A stretch of 36,628 bases of DNA from Deltaproteobacteria bacterium (GCA_016184235.1 JACPDC010000084.1:1-36628); one strand, 5' to 3'. Positions 21,900 to 29,826 are shown, counted from the first letter of the stretch. Notes: generated by a model not told the origin, from the letters alone. Program-made: numbers and translations.

Positions 21900-22892
21900 C
21901 TATAAATCGTTGTAATGGGCAATCTCTTCCCTCACCTCTTGCTTGCATTGGGACCGGCAAATCTCGCCGGCCTTGTCTATCAAACTGCGGGCTTCCGTGG
22001 CGTGGCCCTCGAGCTTGTAAATCATCGCGATCGGCAAAAGAATTTGCGCCCTCTGAGCCGCATCCTTGACTTGTTCGGAGGCCCGGACAGCTTCGCTGAG
22101 GTGCTTTTTTACTTCGCCAAAATCTATCGCTTGAGAAGCGTAGCCGACCAGCCCTATCTCTTTATGCGCCCACGCCTTTATATAAGGATGCCTCGTTTTG
22201 TCCAAAGCGCTCGCGTATCTTTTCAGCGCCTCTGCCGGCTCTTGCTTCTCGTAGTAGAGGAGATCTCCTTCTGCTATCGATGCCACGGCTTGTACATCTC
22301 CATGCTCCCGGGATAGAGAACGGCTGCGGTTTCTCTCCCTGAGCTGCCGGATCGCCGCAGAAACATCGCCCGTCTCAGCCGTTTTAACGGCCTCCTTCAC
22401 CGCGTCATAGGCGCGCCGCGCCGGAGTCGTTTTCAAATCGGCCGCGATATACTGAAGCTGAGAATCCAATACTTTACTCCTGAGGCTCCGACAATTCGCA
22501 TTCTCGCCTCTGTCGACGATGCACATAAGTAAAACAACGGTGCGGTGGTTGCCGGCAGGCGGCGGGCCGGGACGGCCGACGCTACCCGGGTCGAATCGCC
22601 TTGACGCAGGCGCAAGAGCCCGCTCCGGCGCGGGACCGCGCCCCGGCGTAGCGCTCGGCGCCGGTGCAGGATTCGGTGTTGGCGCCGGAGCTGGCGCCGG
22701 CGTAAGAGTCGGCGTGGGGGTCGGACTCGGTAGAGGCGTAGGGATCGGAGCGGACGGCAGTTGGACCTGTGCCCAAAGCCGTAAAAGAGGCTTGTCGGAT
22801 ACAACCGGGAACAGGAACTGAAGGCCGATCGCCAAATCAATGACGATGCGGACTTTGAGCCTACGGTTGAGAAGGCGGCCCATTAGGCGCAT
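21900..22892 (-). CDS. Proline-rich exported helical-repeat protein (paralogue of the 23028-24200 gene)
   Basis: 330 residues. A basic N-terminus and hydrophobic stretch (IVIDLAIGLQFLFPVV) look like a signal peptide or anchor. Residues about 45-85 are a low-complexity Pro/Thr/Ala spacer (PTPTLTPAPAPAPTPNPA). The rest, from about residue 115, is an all-helical TPR-like domain: MCIVDRGENANCRSLRSK, PARRAYDAVKEAVKTAETGD, SLSREHGDVQAVASIAEGDL, ALDKTRHPYIKAWAHKEIGL and GEICRSQCKQEVREEI. Four cysteines (two near the start of the domain, two near the end) match the paralogue and could form disulfides outside the cytoplasm. The spacer suits spanning a cell wall. No known family comes to mind; function unknown. 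Confidence 0.7.
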   Translation of the reverse strand: MRLMGRLLNRRLKVRIVIDLAIGLQFLFPVVSDKPLLRLWAQVQLPSAPIPTPLPSPTPTPTLTPAPAPAPTPNPAPAPSATPGRGPAPERALAPASRRFDPGSVGRPGPPPAGNHRTVVLLMCIVDRGENANCRSLRSKVLDSQLQYIAADLKTTPARRAYDAVKEAVKTAETGDVSAAIRQLRERNRSRSLSREHGDVQAVASIAEGDLLYYEKQEPAEALKRYASALDKTRHPYIKAWAHKEIGLVGYASQAIDFGEVKKHLSEAVRASEQVKDAAQRAQILLPIAMIYKLEGHATEARSLIDKAGEICRSQCKQEVREEIAHYNDL

Positions 22893-22996
22893 AGCAATTT
22901 TAATTTTAATATCCGGGCGTCTGAAGAGATACCAGGAAAATACCCTACAAATAGGGAGGTCAATACCCAGTTTGCCGCTTGGCGTTCTCTGGATTG

Positions 22997-23013
22997 CCCC
23001 GTCCGATACGGGG
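22997..23013. terminator. Hairpin between the two proline-rich paralogues
   Basis: CCCCGT (22997-23002) pairs with ACGGGG (23008-23013) around CCGAT, 15 bp past the stop of the upstream gene. No T-run follows on the minus strand, so it may be an attenuator or mRNA-stability stem. A second small hairpin, CCCTA/TAGGG, lies at 22943-22956. Confidence 0.35.
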
Positions 23014-23027
23014 TCGTCGGGCTGAGA

Positions 23028-24200
23028 TCACCGGCCCCATGACTCTCTGTATAAGGCGATCTCTTCTCTCACATCCCGCTCACAGTCAGAGCGGCAAATC
23101 TCCCCGACCTTGACTACCAGAGTTTGAGCCTCCATCGAGGCGCCGTCGTATTTGTAAATCGTGGCGATCGGCAGAAGAATCCGCGCCCTCTGAGCCGCAT
23201 CCCCGACTTCCTCCGATTCCTGAAGCGCCTCGCTAAAGTGCTTCTTCACCACATTTAAAGCTATCGCCTGCGACCCGTAACCGATCAGCCCTATCTCCTT
23301 ATGGGCCCACGCCTTCACATAGGGATGCCGGGTCTTGTCCAAAGCGCTCCCATACCTCTTCAGCGCTTCAGCCGGCGCGCGCCTTTCGTAGTAGAGGAGA
23401 TCCCCTTCTGCTATCAAGGCCAGAGCCTGCACATCGCCATGTTCCCGGGACAGGGAGCGGCCGCGGTGGATCTCTCTGAGCTGTCCGATGGCCGCGGCGA
23501 CATCGCCCGCCTCGACGGTCTTAACCGCCTGTTTCAATGCCTCGTAGGCGCGCCGGGCCGGAGCGGTTTTCAGCCCGGCTGCTATGTGCTCGAGCTGGGC
23601 ATTGAACAGCGAGCTCCTCATCTTGCGGCAGCCCGCATTGCCGTCTCCTTTGATGACGCACATCACCAAAACAACCGTCTGGTGATTCTTAACCACAGAT
23701 GGCGGCTCGCCGGGGCTGACCGGCCTAACCCGCCCCAATCGTTCCGACGCGCGCGGCGCCGCTCCGTGGCCGGCTGCTTTGCCCCGCTCTGCTCCCTCCC
23801 ACCCAGGCGGAGAAATCCCCTGTGGCCCGCGGTTCGGCTCCGGTCTGCCGCCCGGCGGTAAACCGGGAGTTAATACCGGACCAGGAGTACCCGGTGGACC
23901 AGGGGCTGGCGCCGGGGTGGGCGCTACGATTGGGCTTGGAGCCGGCGCCGGCGTAGGAGCTGGCGCAGGAACAAAGACCGGGGTCGGCGCTGGAGCCGGA
24001 GTCGGAGTGAGGATTGGTGTCGGAATCGGCGTAAGAGCCGGGATCGGCGCCGGAGCCTGTATCGGCGAGGATGGCAGTTTCACCTGCGCCCAAAGCCGTG
24101 GGACGTAATGGTCTAATACAGCTGGGAATAGGAAGTGAAAGCCAACTGCCAAAGGGACGATCATGCGGATTTTGAATCCGTAGTTACCGATGCATCTCAT
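23028..24200 (-). CDS. Proline-rich exported helical-repeat protein, longer paralogue
   Basis: 390 residues, built like its downstream neighbour. A hydrophobic N-terminus (MIVPLAVGFHFLFPAV) comes first, then the shared phrase RLWAQVKLPSSPI. A longer Pro/Ala/Thr spacer follows (about residues 48-120). The helical domain then runs through MCVIKGDGNAGCRKMRSS, PARRAYEALKQAVKTVEAGD, SLSREHGDVQALALIAEGDL, ALDKTRHPYVKAWAHKEIGL and GEICRSDCERDVREEIALY. The four cysteines are conserved between the copies. The upstream regions of both genes share TTAATATCCGG and CTGAAG, so the duplication included leader sequence. The spacer differs most in length, as expected for slippage in GC-rich repeats. ATG 24200 is the start. 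It is first of a three-gene minus-strand set. Function unknown. Confidence 0.7.
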   Translation of the reverse strand: MRCIGNYGFKIRMIVPLAVGFHFLFPAVLDHYVPRLWAQVKLPSSPIQAPAPIPALTPIPTPILTPTPAPAPTPVFVPAPAPTPAPAPSPIVAPTPAPAPGPPGTPGPVLTPGLPPGGRPEPNRGPQGISPPGWEGAERGKAAGHGAAPRASERLGRVRPVSPGEPPSVVKNHQTVVLVMCVIKGDGNAGCRKMRSSLFNAQLEHIAAGLKTAPARRAYEALKQAVKTVEAGDVAAAIGQLREIHRGRSLSREHGDVQALALIAEGDLLYYERRAPAEALKRYGSALDKTRHPYVKAWAHKEIGLIGYGSQAIALNVVKKHFSEALQESEEVGDAAQRARILLPIATIYKYDGASMEAQTLVVKVGEICRSDCERDVREEIALYRESWGR

Positions 24201-24446
24201 TTAGCGAGCCCCGTCAATGATGTTAATATCCGGTCGGCTGAAGTAATAGCGGGCAGATACCTTAAATAATGTGGGAAAAAACCTATACTGTTTTTTTTGT
24301 TGCAGGGAAATCCCTGCAAGAACTTGCTCCATCTTAATCATCAGCCCGGGATGAAAATTCTTTAATATCAGCGAATTACTCATCTTTGGCGACAGTTGGC
24401 ATATAGCTTGCTCGAACGCATAGACAAAAACGCCGAGGTTTGTGCA

Positions 24447-24935
24447 ATGAACAGCGTTCGAAAAATTCTCGTCCCCGTCGATTTCTCGGAGGATTCCGCC
24501 AACGGGCTCAAATATGCGCTCTCTCTGGCGCAGGAGACGCAAGCGGAACTCGTCGTGCTGTACGTAGCGGAAAAGAAGGAAGCGGATCATTTCTTCTGTT
24601 TACTGGCCAGCATGGAGGCGTGGCCCATGCCCAATGTCTCCACCGGCATCCCGATCGACCAATTGGTGCGAGAGAAGGCCTTGGATCTTCATTATTTTAT
24701 CCAACAGCACGCCAGAAACCCCGGTGCGGTGAAGATCAGAAAACGGGTGGTCGTAGGAAAGAAAAGCAGGCAAATATTAGAAGTCGCCAGAGAGGAGAAC
24801 GTCGATCTGGTAGTGCTCGCTTTTCCACGACAATCTCTCTTGCGTTACCTGATTGCGCGGCGCAGGGTGCTCAAAGCGATCCCAAACTTCCCCTGCCCTG
24901 TGCTGCTCAAGCCGCCGGTGCCGAGCTTGGCCTGA
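24447..24935 (+). CDS. Universal stress protein (UspA family)
   Basis: A 163-residue single Usp domain beginning MNSVRKILVPVDFSEDSANGLKYALSLAQE, the standard beta-1/alpha-1 of the family, and ending CPVLLKP. The ATP-binding G-2x-G-9x-G(S/T) stretch near the C-terminus is degenerate (LAFPRQSLLRYLIARRR in place of MGxxGxxxxxxxxxGS), so this is probably a non-nucleotide-binding Usp. I chose ATG 24447 by alignment with the family start. It lies 43 bp before a second Usp gene on the same strand, and the two probably form one stress-response unit. The 246 bp before it (24201-24446) holds the divergent promoters; I see no clear consensus there. Confidence 0.85.
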   Translation: MNSVRKILVPVDFSEDSANGLKYALSLAQETQAELVVLYVAEKKEADHFFCLLASMEAWPMPNVSTGIPIDQLVREKALDLHYFIQQHARNPGAVKIRKRVVVGKKSRQILEVAREENVDLVVLAFPRQSLLRYLIARRRVLKAIPNFPCPVLLKPPVPSLA

Positions 24936-24978
24936 GTGTGCGGCGAGACAGAACGACGATTTTTCTTCGGACGTGCGT

Positions 24979-25896
24979 ATGGTTGGGAAAATTCTTACCC
25001 CCACGGATCTGTCGGCCGCTTCAAAAGGCGAAATTGCCTACGCCATTTCGTTGGCGCGGGAGAGGGATTGCGAGCTGGTCGTGGTCCACGCAACCTCCAT
25101 CCCGGCCTACGAGTTGGGGCGTTTTTACGGCGAGGATTTTTTCCTCAGCAGGCGGCCCTTCAGTTTCAGCCTCGATCATCTCACTCGACGGGCTTCCGCC
25201 GACCTGCGTCACTTCATCTACGGTCACTTTCTCGGCGACCTAGAGCAGCTGGAATGGAAGATCCGCATAGAATTAGGAGAGGTTGCCGAGGCGATCGTTT
25301 CCGCAGCCTGTCGAGAAGAGGCGGGCCTCATCGTCATGGGAAAGCGCAAACGCAAATGGCTGCAGGTCCCCTCCCGAAGAATCTCCGAGCGAGTTATCCG
25401 AAAGGCGCCCTGTCCGGTGCTCTGTGTCAGCCCTCAGATGGCCCTGCGTCCCTGGGGCGCGCAGCGCATCCCGATCGTTGATCGCGCGGCTCGCCCGCGG
25501 CTGGCTGGGCGTCCAAGGTCAACAATGCCGATTAGAATTCTCGTGGTAGAGGACCATGTAGATTCTCTTGAACTCCTTAGCCTGCAGCTGACGTCTATGG
25601 GCTACGAGGTTATCGGGGCGATGACTGGGAAGGAAGGAATTGAGAAGGCTCAGGCTCATCATCCCGAGATCATTGTTATGGATCTCGGGCTGCCCGACAT
25701 AAACGGGATCGAAGCGACCCAAAGACTAAAACACAATCCTCACACAGCCCGCATTCCAGTGATTGGTCACACGGCATGGCCGGAGGAAGCCTATAAAAAT
25801 GCGGGAAAGAAGGCCGGAATATCAGAGGTCCTAACTAAACCTACCGACCCCACTCGATTCAAGACCGCAATCGAGAGACACCTTAACCTAAACTAG
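24979..25896 (+). CDS. Universal stress protein fused to a response-regulator receiver domain
   Basis: One open frame of 305 residues. Residues 1-155 are a Usp domain (MVGKILTPTDLSAASKGEIAYAI to APCPVLCVSP) with a degenerate nucleotide loop. Residues 156-182 are an arginine-rich linker. Residues 183-305 are a receiver domain (IRILVVEDHVDSLELLSLQL) with the phospho-Asp in IIVMDLGLPDINGIEA, Thr in VIGHTAW and Lys in VLTKPTDP. No output domain follows. An internal ATG (25525) has AAGGT six bases before it, so the receiver could also be made alone. GTG 24973 is an alternative start. The stop overlaps by four bases with the stop of the convergent small membrane gene. A joined stress sensor and phospho-receiver is an unusual pairing; loss of a stop between two genes is the alternative. 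Confidence 0.75.
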   Translation: MVGKILTPTDLSAASKGEIAYAISLARERDCELVVVHATSIPAYELGRFYGEDFFLSRRPFSFSLDHLTRRASADLRHFIYGHFLGDLEQLEWKIRIELGEVAEAIVSAACREEAGLIVMGKRKRKWLQVPSRRISERVIRKAPCPVLCVSPQMALRPWGAQRIPIVDRAARPRLAGRPRSTMPIRILVVEDHVDSLELLSLQLTSMGYEVIGAMTGKEGIEKAQAHHPEIIVMDLGLPDINGIEATQRLKHNPHTARIPVIGHTAWPEEAYKNAGKKAGISEVLTKPTDPTRFKTAIERHLNLN

Positions 25897-26129
25897 AAAA
25901 GCAGCCTGATCAGCGCCACCCCGATACCGAGGATCCCCAGGGAGACGGTCCACGCGAGCAAAGGATCGTGTTGGCCGGGCCACGGGAAGTCCGCGTCCAG
26001 GAGTTTTCTTATCCGGCGGTGCCTCTGGGGCGGTTGCAGGATTGTGAGGGAGAGGGTGGTGCGCCACGAGCTGTCGAATTTATGGACAGGGAAACACAAA
26101 GACAAGATGCAAAATATAAATCTTTTCAT
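25893..26129 (-). CDS. Small membrane protein, 78 residues
   Basis: Starts at ATG 26129 after a strong GGAGGT site, which supports it as a real gene. It has a hydrophobic N-terminus (RFIFCILSLCFPV), a basic middle (PPQRHRRIRKLLDADFPWPG) and a C-terminal membrane segment (LAWTVSLGILGIGVALIRLLF). It could be a two-pass inner-membrane protein or an exported, tail-anchored one. It lies 37 bp downstream of the DUF2934 gene on the same strand. No family recognised. Confidence 0.55.
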   Translation of the reverse strand: MKRFIFCILSLCFPVHKFDSSWRTTLSLTILQPPQRHRRIRKLLDADFPWPGQHDPLLAWTVSLGILGIGVALIRLLF

Positions 26130-26166
26130 AAAGACCTCCACGATATTCCGCTCTTTGCGCGGACGA

Positions 26167-26418
26167 TCACCGGCGAGTCTCCGGCCTTGACTTTGCTTTG
26201 GTCGCCAACGGGCGCGTTTTGCTCCCGGCGGCTCTCTTCGGGCCCTTTTCTGACGGCGCCGAGGGAGCCGATTGAGCCGCCAAGACCCCCGCCCCCCGCT
26301 CCCGGCCCTGCCAAATCGTTTCCGCCTTGAGCCAGTGATCCAAGACCCTGCCCTCGGGGCGGCCCTCATCTTCCCAGATGTGATAGGCTATCGTGCGTAT
26401 TTCATCTTCCCGCTCCAT
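26167..26418 (-). CDS. DUF2934 domain protein
   Basis: 83 residues. The N-terminal 36 residues (EDEIRTIAYHIWEDEGRPEG then RVLDHWLKAETIW) match the DUF2934 pattern, a short helical domain seen in many Proteobacteria and related phyla with no known function. The rest is a basic, Ala/Pro/Lys-rich tail. ATG 26418 follows AAAGGGGG. It belongs to a run of small minus-strand genes downstream of a sugar nucleotidyltransferase. Confidence 0.8.
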   Translation of the reverse strand: MEREDEIRTIAYHIWEDEGRPEGRVLDHWLKAETIWQGRERGAGVLAAQSAPSAPSEKGPKRAAGSKTRPLATKAKSRPETRR

Positions 26419-26451
26419 AGATAAACCCCCTTTCTCGTTTGGGATTTAGTG

Positions 26452-26544
26452 TCAGCCTTTCCACGTCGCCAACCATATGATGATCATAGCGGACAGAATA
26501 AACTTGATAAGAATGACCAGCTCCTCCGAAAGCGTCGTTTCCAT
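26452..26544 (-). CDS. Possible 30-residue membrane miniprotein
   Basis: ATG 26544 lies two bases after the stop of the nucleotidyltransferase gene. The peptide starts METTLSEELVILIKFIL and is mostly one membrane helix ending IIIWLATWKG. Close spacing suggests coupled translation. The frame is also open further upstream, inside the nucleotidyltransferase, but that longer version has no ribosome site. Low confidence because of size. Confidence 0.35.
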   Translation of the reverse strand: METTLSEELVILIKFILSAMIIIWLATWKG

Positions 26545-26546
26545 TC

Positions 26547-27551
26547 TCACGCGACTGTTGAGATCTTCCAACTCCTTTGTTGATCGACGCTCAGTGCGCG
26601 GGGTGGCGTGGGCCGCCAATCCGCGCCTCGTTTCATCCTCCGCAAATCGGATAGAACGCGCCGCGGCTCGCCCCAATCGCTCCATCCGACTCCGCTTACG
26701 GGCAGCACCGCCAGATCCGCCGGGCGCAGGGCCAGCACTTGTTGCGAGAAGTTCGTCGAGGGAAGCCGCGAGTAGAGCGCCTGGACTCCCCGTGTCTCGT
26801 CAGCCGTGTGGAGGTCCGACTGTATAGCGGTGAATCCATCATAGAGATCAGGCGTGGCGCGGCGGATCATTTCGAGAAAGGTTTGCACGCGCCCCACCAT
26901 GACAAAGCTGTTCCACAGGCAGCCGCGCTCCATCAGAGATTGTGCTACAGGGAGAGAGGGCTTCTCCCAGAACCTGTGAACGCGACGAAGAGAAAGAGCG
27001 CTGCGCCCAAGGGCCGCCTGGGCAGGTTCAATCCATCCGTAGTCGACCTCCGGCCCTTCCGGCGTGACGCCGAGCAGGGTTACCAGCTCCGGACAGAACT
27101 CGACCGCCTCAAAGGCAGACTCCACGTAGGACATGAACTTTTTCTCGTCGGAGAAGTAGTGGTCGGACGGAAAGAAGGCTACGGAGGCGTCGGGGGCCCT
27201 GCCGGCGAGGCGCAGCAGGCTATAAAGGATCGCCGGGGCCGTGCCTTGATTCCCGGGCTGCACGATCACCTGCTTTGACGGCACGCCGCCGAGAGCCACA
27301 AGGGGAAGGTAGAAGCGCCTGTGCGCCTCCGTGACCACCACCATGGTTCGATGGCGCGGCACCGCGAGCGCGACCCGGCGCAGGGTCTGGTCCAGCAGCG
27401 TTGCCCCGCCGAATATGGGGCAGAACTGCTTGGGACGCTCATCACCGGCGATCAGCCGCGTCAACGGGCGGAGCCTGGTGCCGTCCCCTCCGGCCAGGAT
27501 CACCGCCCAGCGCTCCGTTCTATCCGGCCTCAGCAGATCCGTTATGCACAT
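26547..27551 (-). CDS. Sugar-phosphate nucleotidyltransferase (mannose-1-phosphate guanylyltransferase-like)
   Basis: 334 residues of the NTP-transferase fold. The nucleotide loop is WAVILAGGDGTRLRPLTRLI, followed by GDERPKQFCPIFGGATLLDQT. Then come QPGNQGTAPAILYSLL, VAFFPSDHYFSDEK, VDYGWIEP, HRFWEKPS and RGCLWNSFVMVGR, in the same order as GDP-mannose pyrophosphorylases. PSTNFSQQVL and VGWSDWGEPRRV near the end match the metal/sugar site. It differs clearly from the gene at 351 (GDGTRLRPL instead of GKGTRFWPLS), so it is a separate family branch rather than a recent copy. ATG 27551 follows AAGGAGA and lies inside the 3' end of the preceding gene (31-bp overlap). Sugar specificity is uncertain. 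Confidence 0.8.
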   Translation of the reverse strand: MCITDLLRPDRTERWAVILAGGDGTRLRPLTRLIAGDERPKQFCPIFGGATLLDQTLRRVALAVPRHRTMVVVTEAHRRFYLPLVALGGVPSKQVIVQPGNQGTAPAILYSLLRLAGRAPDASVAFFPSDHYFSDEKKFMSYVESAFEAVEFCPELVTLLGVTPEGPEVDYGWIEPAQAALGRSALSLRRVHRFWEKPSLPVAQSLMERGCLWNSFVMVGRVQTFLEMIRRATPDLYDGFTAIQSDLHTADETRGVQALYSRLPSTNFSQQVLALRPADLAVLPVSGVGWSDWGEPRRVLSDLRRMKRGADWRPTPPRALSVDQQRSWKISTVA

Positions 27552-27963
27552 GGCGTCTCCTTCCTTTTCCCCTCAAGGGCGAGAGATGACTCTTGGACTT
27601 CACATCAACGGCCAGTTTTTTTTCTTTCCACTGACGCAGCTCCTTGCGGATGTAGTCGGGCTCAAATCCCAGAGCCTCGCAGACATTGTCGAAGGAAAAA
27701 ACCGAATCGCGGTCCCTGTCCCATATCCAACGCTCCGCTTCGCGAAACAGGCTCTTTCGCTTGCGGTCGCGGGCGCCGAGATATTCCTGGAAAGAGGTGA
27801 CGGCGTCTTTCAGGATCGCCCGCATGAGTTTTGTTTCGGGCTCCGAGAGGCCCTTGCCGCGAACGGTATCGAAATACTCCGCCGAGATAAGAGTGTCCGG
27901 CTGAAAAAGGGAAGCGACTGTTTCCCCGACCCCGTGGTCCGCGTTCATTTTTTGACTTTCCAT
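27520..27963 (-). CDS. Conserved-looking cytoplasmic protein of unknown function, upstream of the nucleotidyltransferase
   Basis: 147 residues from ATG 27963, which has an ideal GGAGG five bases ahead; the GTG two codons earlier overlaps that site and is unlikely. It is charged and helical with no membrane segment. Most distinctive is the stretch WIWDRDRDSVFSFDNVCEAL followed by GFEPDYIRKELRQWKEKKL. This looks like a short helix-turn-helix-type unit (naming a level at which polymer or DNA contact is made would be a guess). The last 31 bp overlap the nucleotidyltransferase start, so the two are translationally coupled. I cannot assign a family name. Confidence 0.6.
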   Translation of the reverse strand: MESQKMNADHGVGETVASLFQPDTLISAEYFDTVRGKGLSEPETKLMRAILKDAVTSFQEYLGARDRKRKSLFREAERWIWDRDRDSVFSFDNVCEALGFEPDYIRKELRQWKEKKLAVDVKSKSHLSPLRGKGRRRHVHNGSAEAG

Positions 27964-28377
27964 AAGCACCTCCGGAAGGGAGCGGCGAGCGTTATGCCGG
28001 CTAGAAGGCTTGGCTTGTATATGACTCGGGCTGTAACAACAATCGGTTAAAAACCTGAATTCGCCTGAGGTAGATACCTGATGCCGATGACACGGCCGGC
28101 TGTGGATAACTCCCCGACGAATCCGGCGGGCAAACAGCCAAAGCCGCGTGCCGGTTTCGAGATCCCTGCTGTCTCAAGTAGTTAGAGGTCGCCCAGAGCG
28201 GTATCCGCCCTAAGAGAACGGAATCTTTTGGCGGATTCCGGGGAATATTCAGGCATTGTCCATACGCAAGTTGAAGGGTTTGCTTGATTGCGTTTTGCCC
28301 CAGGCAGCTTATCTTTGCTGGTAGAAATCGCGGAGTGGGAGACGCGGTCGAAGTTGAAGCCCATGGGAGAAAGACTA
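27964..28377. other. 414-bp intergenic stretch between divergent genes
   Basis: Lies between a minus-strand and a plus-strand gene, so it should hold two promoters, but I see no clear consensus pair on either strand. It has no repeat or hairpin I would defend. Open frames across it lack ribosome sites and protein-like composition. Confidence 0.4.
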
Positions 28378-28563
28378 ATGACCGAAGAAGCATCCGAGCT
28401 CGACGCTTTCGACAGCGTGACGGAAGAGGAGATTGTCTGTCTCTGGCGCTCGCTTCACTCGAGCGGTCTCTCCGAAGGCGAGGCCTGGGACGCGGTTGTC
28501 GTCGGGCTGGCTTTAGAGGTCGCGTTCGAGCGGAGCAAAGGTTTGCGGCAGGTCGAGCAGTAG
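28378..28563 (+). CDS. Small acidic protein, 61 residues
   Basis: ATG 28378 follows GGGAG by eight bases. The peptide (TEEASELDAFDSVTEEEIVC, then LWRSLHSSGLSEGEAWDAVV) is acidic and helical with no membrane segment. The frame extends upstream to an ATG at 28288, but the ribosome site supports 28378. No family recognised. It precedes galT by some 225 bp, in which a second cysteine-containing frame lies. Confidence 0.45.
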   Translation: MTEEASELDAFDSVTEEEIVCLWRSLHSSGLSEGEAWDAVVVGLALEVAFERSKGLRQVEQ

Positions 28564-28780
28564 AGACCTTCGACCAGATCATGCCTCAACCTGTGCTCGC
28601 CGGGACTGCAAGGAGGGGCGCATCCATGTCTTTATTAAGAGCGGCGCTCACGCGGACGTATCGATTGATGGCTATCCAATATTTGAGCTGGAGGCTTCGA
28701 AGATCTGCCACTCGACTAACGGGAAATCTTACTTCTGCCGGAAGGATCTGAGCCGCGCGCCGGACCAGGAGAATATGTAG
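28517..28780 (+). pseudogene. Open cysteine-rich frame without a start codon, before galT
   Basis: Read in the frame ending at TAG 28778-28780, the sequence is protein-like: TCARRDCKEGRIHVFIKSGA, then a DGYPIFELEASKICHSTNGK segment, then FCRKDL. Cys-x4-Cys and Cys-x9-Cys pairs could form a small zinc site. The frame is open from 28517, but no ATG, GTG or TTG lies in it before this part. ATG 28581 in another frame would reach it with a one-step frameshift. So this is either a broken gene or a chance open frame. Confidence 0.35.
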
Positions 28781-28788
28781 GAGAAATC

Positions 28789-29787
28789 ATGCCTCAGCTT
28801 AGAAAAGATCCCGTGGTGGGCCGTTGGGTCATCATCTCCAGCGAGAGGGGGAAGCGGCCTAACCATTATGAGTTCCGAAGAAACGGATCACACAACGGTC
28901 CCTGTCCGTTCTGCCGCGGCAGCGAGCATATGACCCCTCCGGAGATCATGGCCTACCGGCCGGCGGGGTCGAACGGCGAAGGTCCGCGTTGGACGCTCCG
29001 GGTGGTGCCCAACAAATTTCCCGCCTTGATGATCGAAGGGGAGATGGACCGGCGCGGCGAGGGCGTCTACGATCTCGTCAACGGCGTGGGGGCTCACGAG
29101 GTGATCATCGAGACTCCGAACCATGAAACCAATATGGGGACTTTGACGGAGCAGCATTTTGAAGAGATTCTCTGGGCCTACCGGGACCGGATCCTGGATC
29201 TTAAAAAGGACAAACGGCTTCGCTACGTCTTGATCTTCAAAAACCAGGGCTCTGAGGCGGGCGCCACCCTGGAGCATACCCATTCCCAGCTCATCGCCCT
29301 GCCCATCGTCCCGCGCAACGTCGCCGACGAGCTTGTCGGCGCCGAGGACTACTACAAGCACAAGGAACGCTGCATCTACTGCGACATCGTGCGGCAGGAG
29401 TTGGAGGAGAAGGTCAGGGTGGTGAGCGAGAATGGGAGCTTCGCGGTGATCTGCCCCTTTGCCTCGCGCTTTCCCTTCGAGACCTGGATTCTGCCCAAGC
29501 GACACTCCGGCTATTTCGAGCACGCCTCAAAGCAGGAATACATCGATCTCTCGCGCTCTCTCAGAGAAACCCTGGTGCGGCTCAACGGGACGCTGAACGA
29601 TCCGCCTTTTAACTATATCATCCATTCCCTGCCTTTCGGGGAGAGCGAGAACGGGCACTATCACTGGCACATCGAAGTCATGCCCAAGCTGACGCAGGTG
29701 GCCGGCTTCGAATGGGGCACCGGCTTTTATATCAACCCGGTCGCCCCCGAAGAGGCCGCGCTTTGTCTCCGGCAGATCGCGCTATGA
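28789..29787 (+). CDS. galT: Galactose-1-phosphate uridylyltransferase
   Basis: Exchanges UMP between UDP-glucose and galactose-1-phosphate (Leloir pathway), in the cytoplasm. The 332 residues show the GalT/HIT fold: RKDPVVGRWVIISSERGKRP at the start, zinc-type CPFC followed by a second CIYCDIV later, NKFPAL, GAHEVIIETPNH, FKNQGSEAGATLEHTHSQL (with the HTHSQ signature) and a C-terminal GHYHWHIEVMPKL. It lacks nothing obvious. ATG 28789 follows TAGGAG. Enzymes of this subgroup often act on other sugar-1-phosphates or as ADP-glucose/phosphate adenylyltransferases, so strict galactose use is not proven. It is followed 39 bp later by a receiver gene. Confidence 0.87.
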   Translation: MPQLRKDPVVGRWVIISSERGKRPNHYEFRRNGSHNGPCPFCRGSEHMTPPEIMAYRPAGSNGEGPRWTLRVVPNKFPALMIEGEMDRRGEGVYDLVNGVGAHEVIIETPNHETNMGTLTEQHFEEILWAYRDRILDLKKDKRLRYVLIFKNQGSEAGATLEHTHSQLIALPIVPRNVADELVGAEDYYKHKERCIYCDIVRQELEEKVRVVSENGSFAVICPFASRFPFETWILPKRHSGYFEHASKQEYIDLSRSLRETLVRLNGTLNDPPFNYIIHSLPFGESENGHYHWHIEVMPKLTQVAGFEWGTGFYINPVAPEEAALCLRQIAL

Positions 29788-29826
29788 GGGCTGTTCGTCA
29801 GAGATTCAGGAGGAGGGGACAAAGCC

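Noticed and set aside
22560..22760. The GC-rich repeats in the proline-rich genes as a CRISPR or minisatellite locus
   Set aside because: They are in frame and code the Pro/Ala/Thr spacer; there are no conserved repeats with unique spacers.
24201..24590. A minus-strand frame upstream of the proline-rich gene, overlapping the Usp start
   Set aside because: It overlaps the Usp gene by 144 bp and has no ribosome site; the unique part shows no recognisable domain.
28001..28582. A 193-codon minus-strand frame in the gap before the small acidic gene
   Set aside because: Low-complexity Arg/Ser/Pro text covering the antisense of a better supported small gene.
28284..28751. A plus-strand frame of 155 codons across the region before galT
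   Set aside because: Arg-rich and not protein-like; two other frames in the same DNA have better composition or a ribosome site.
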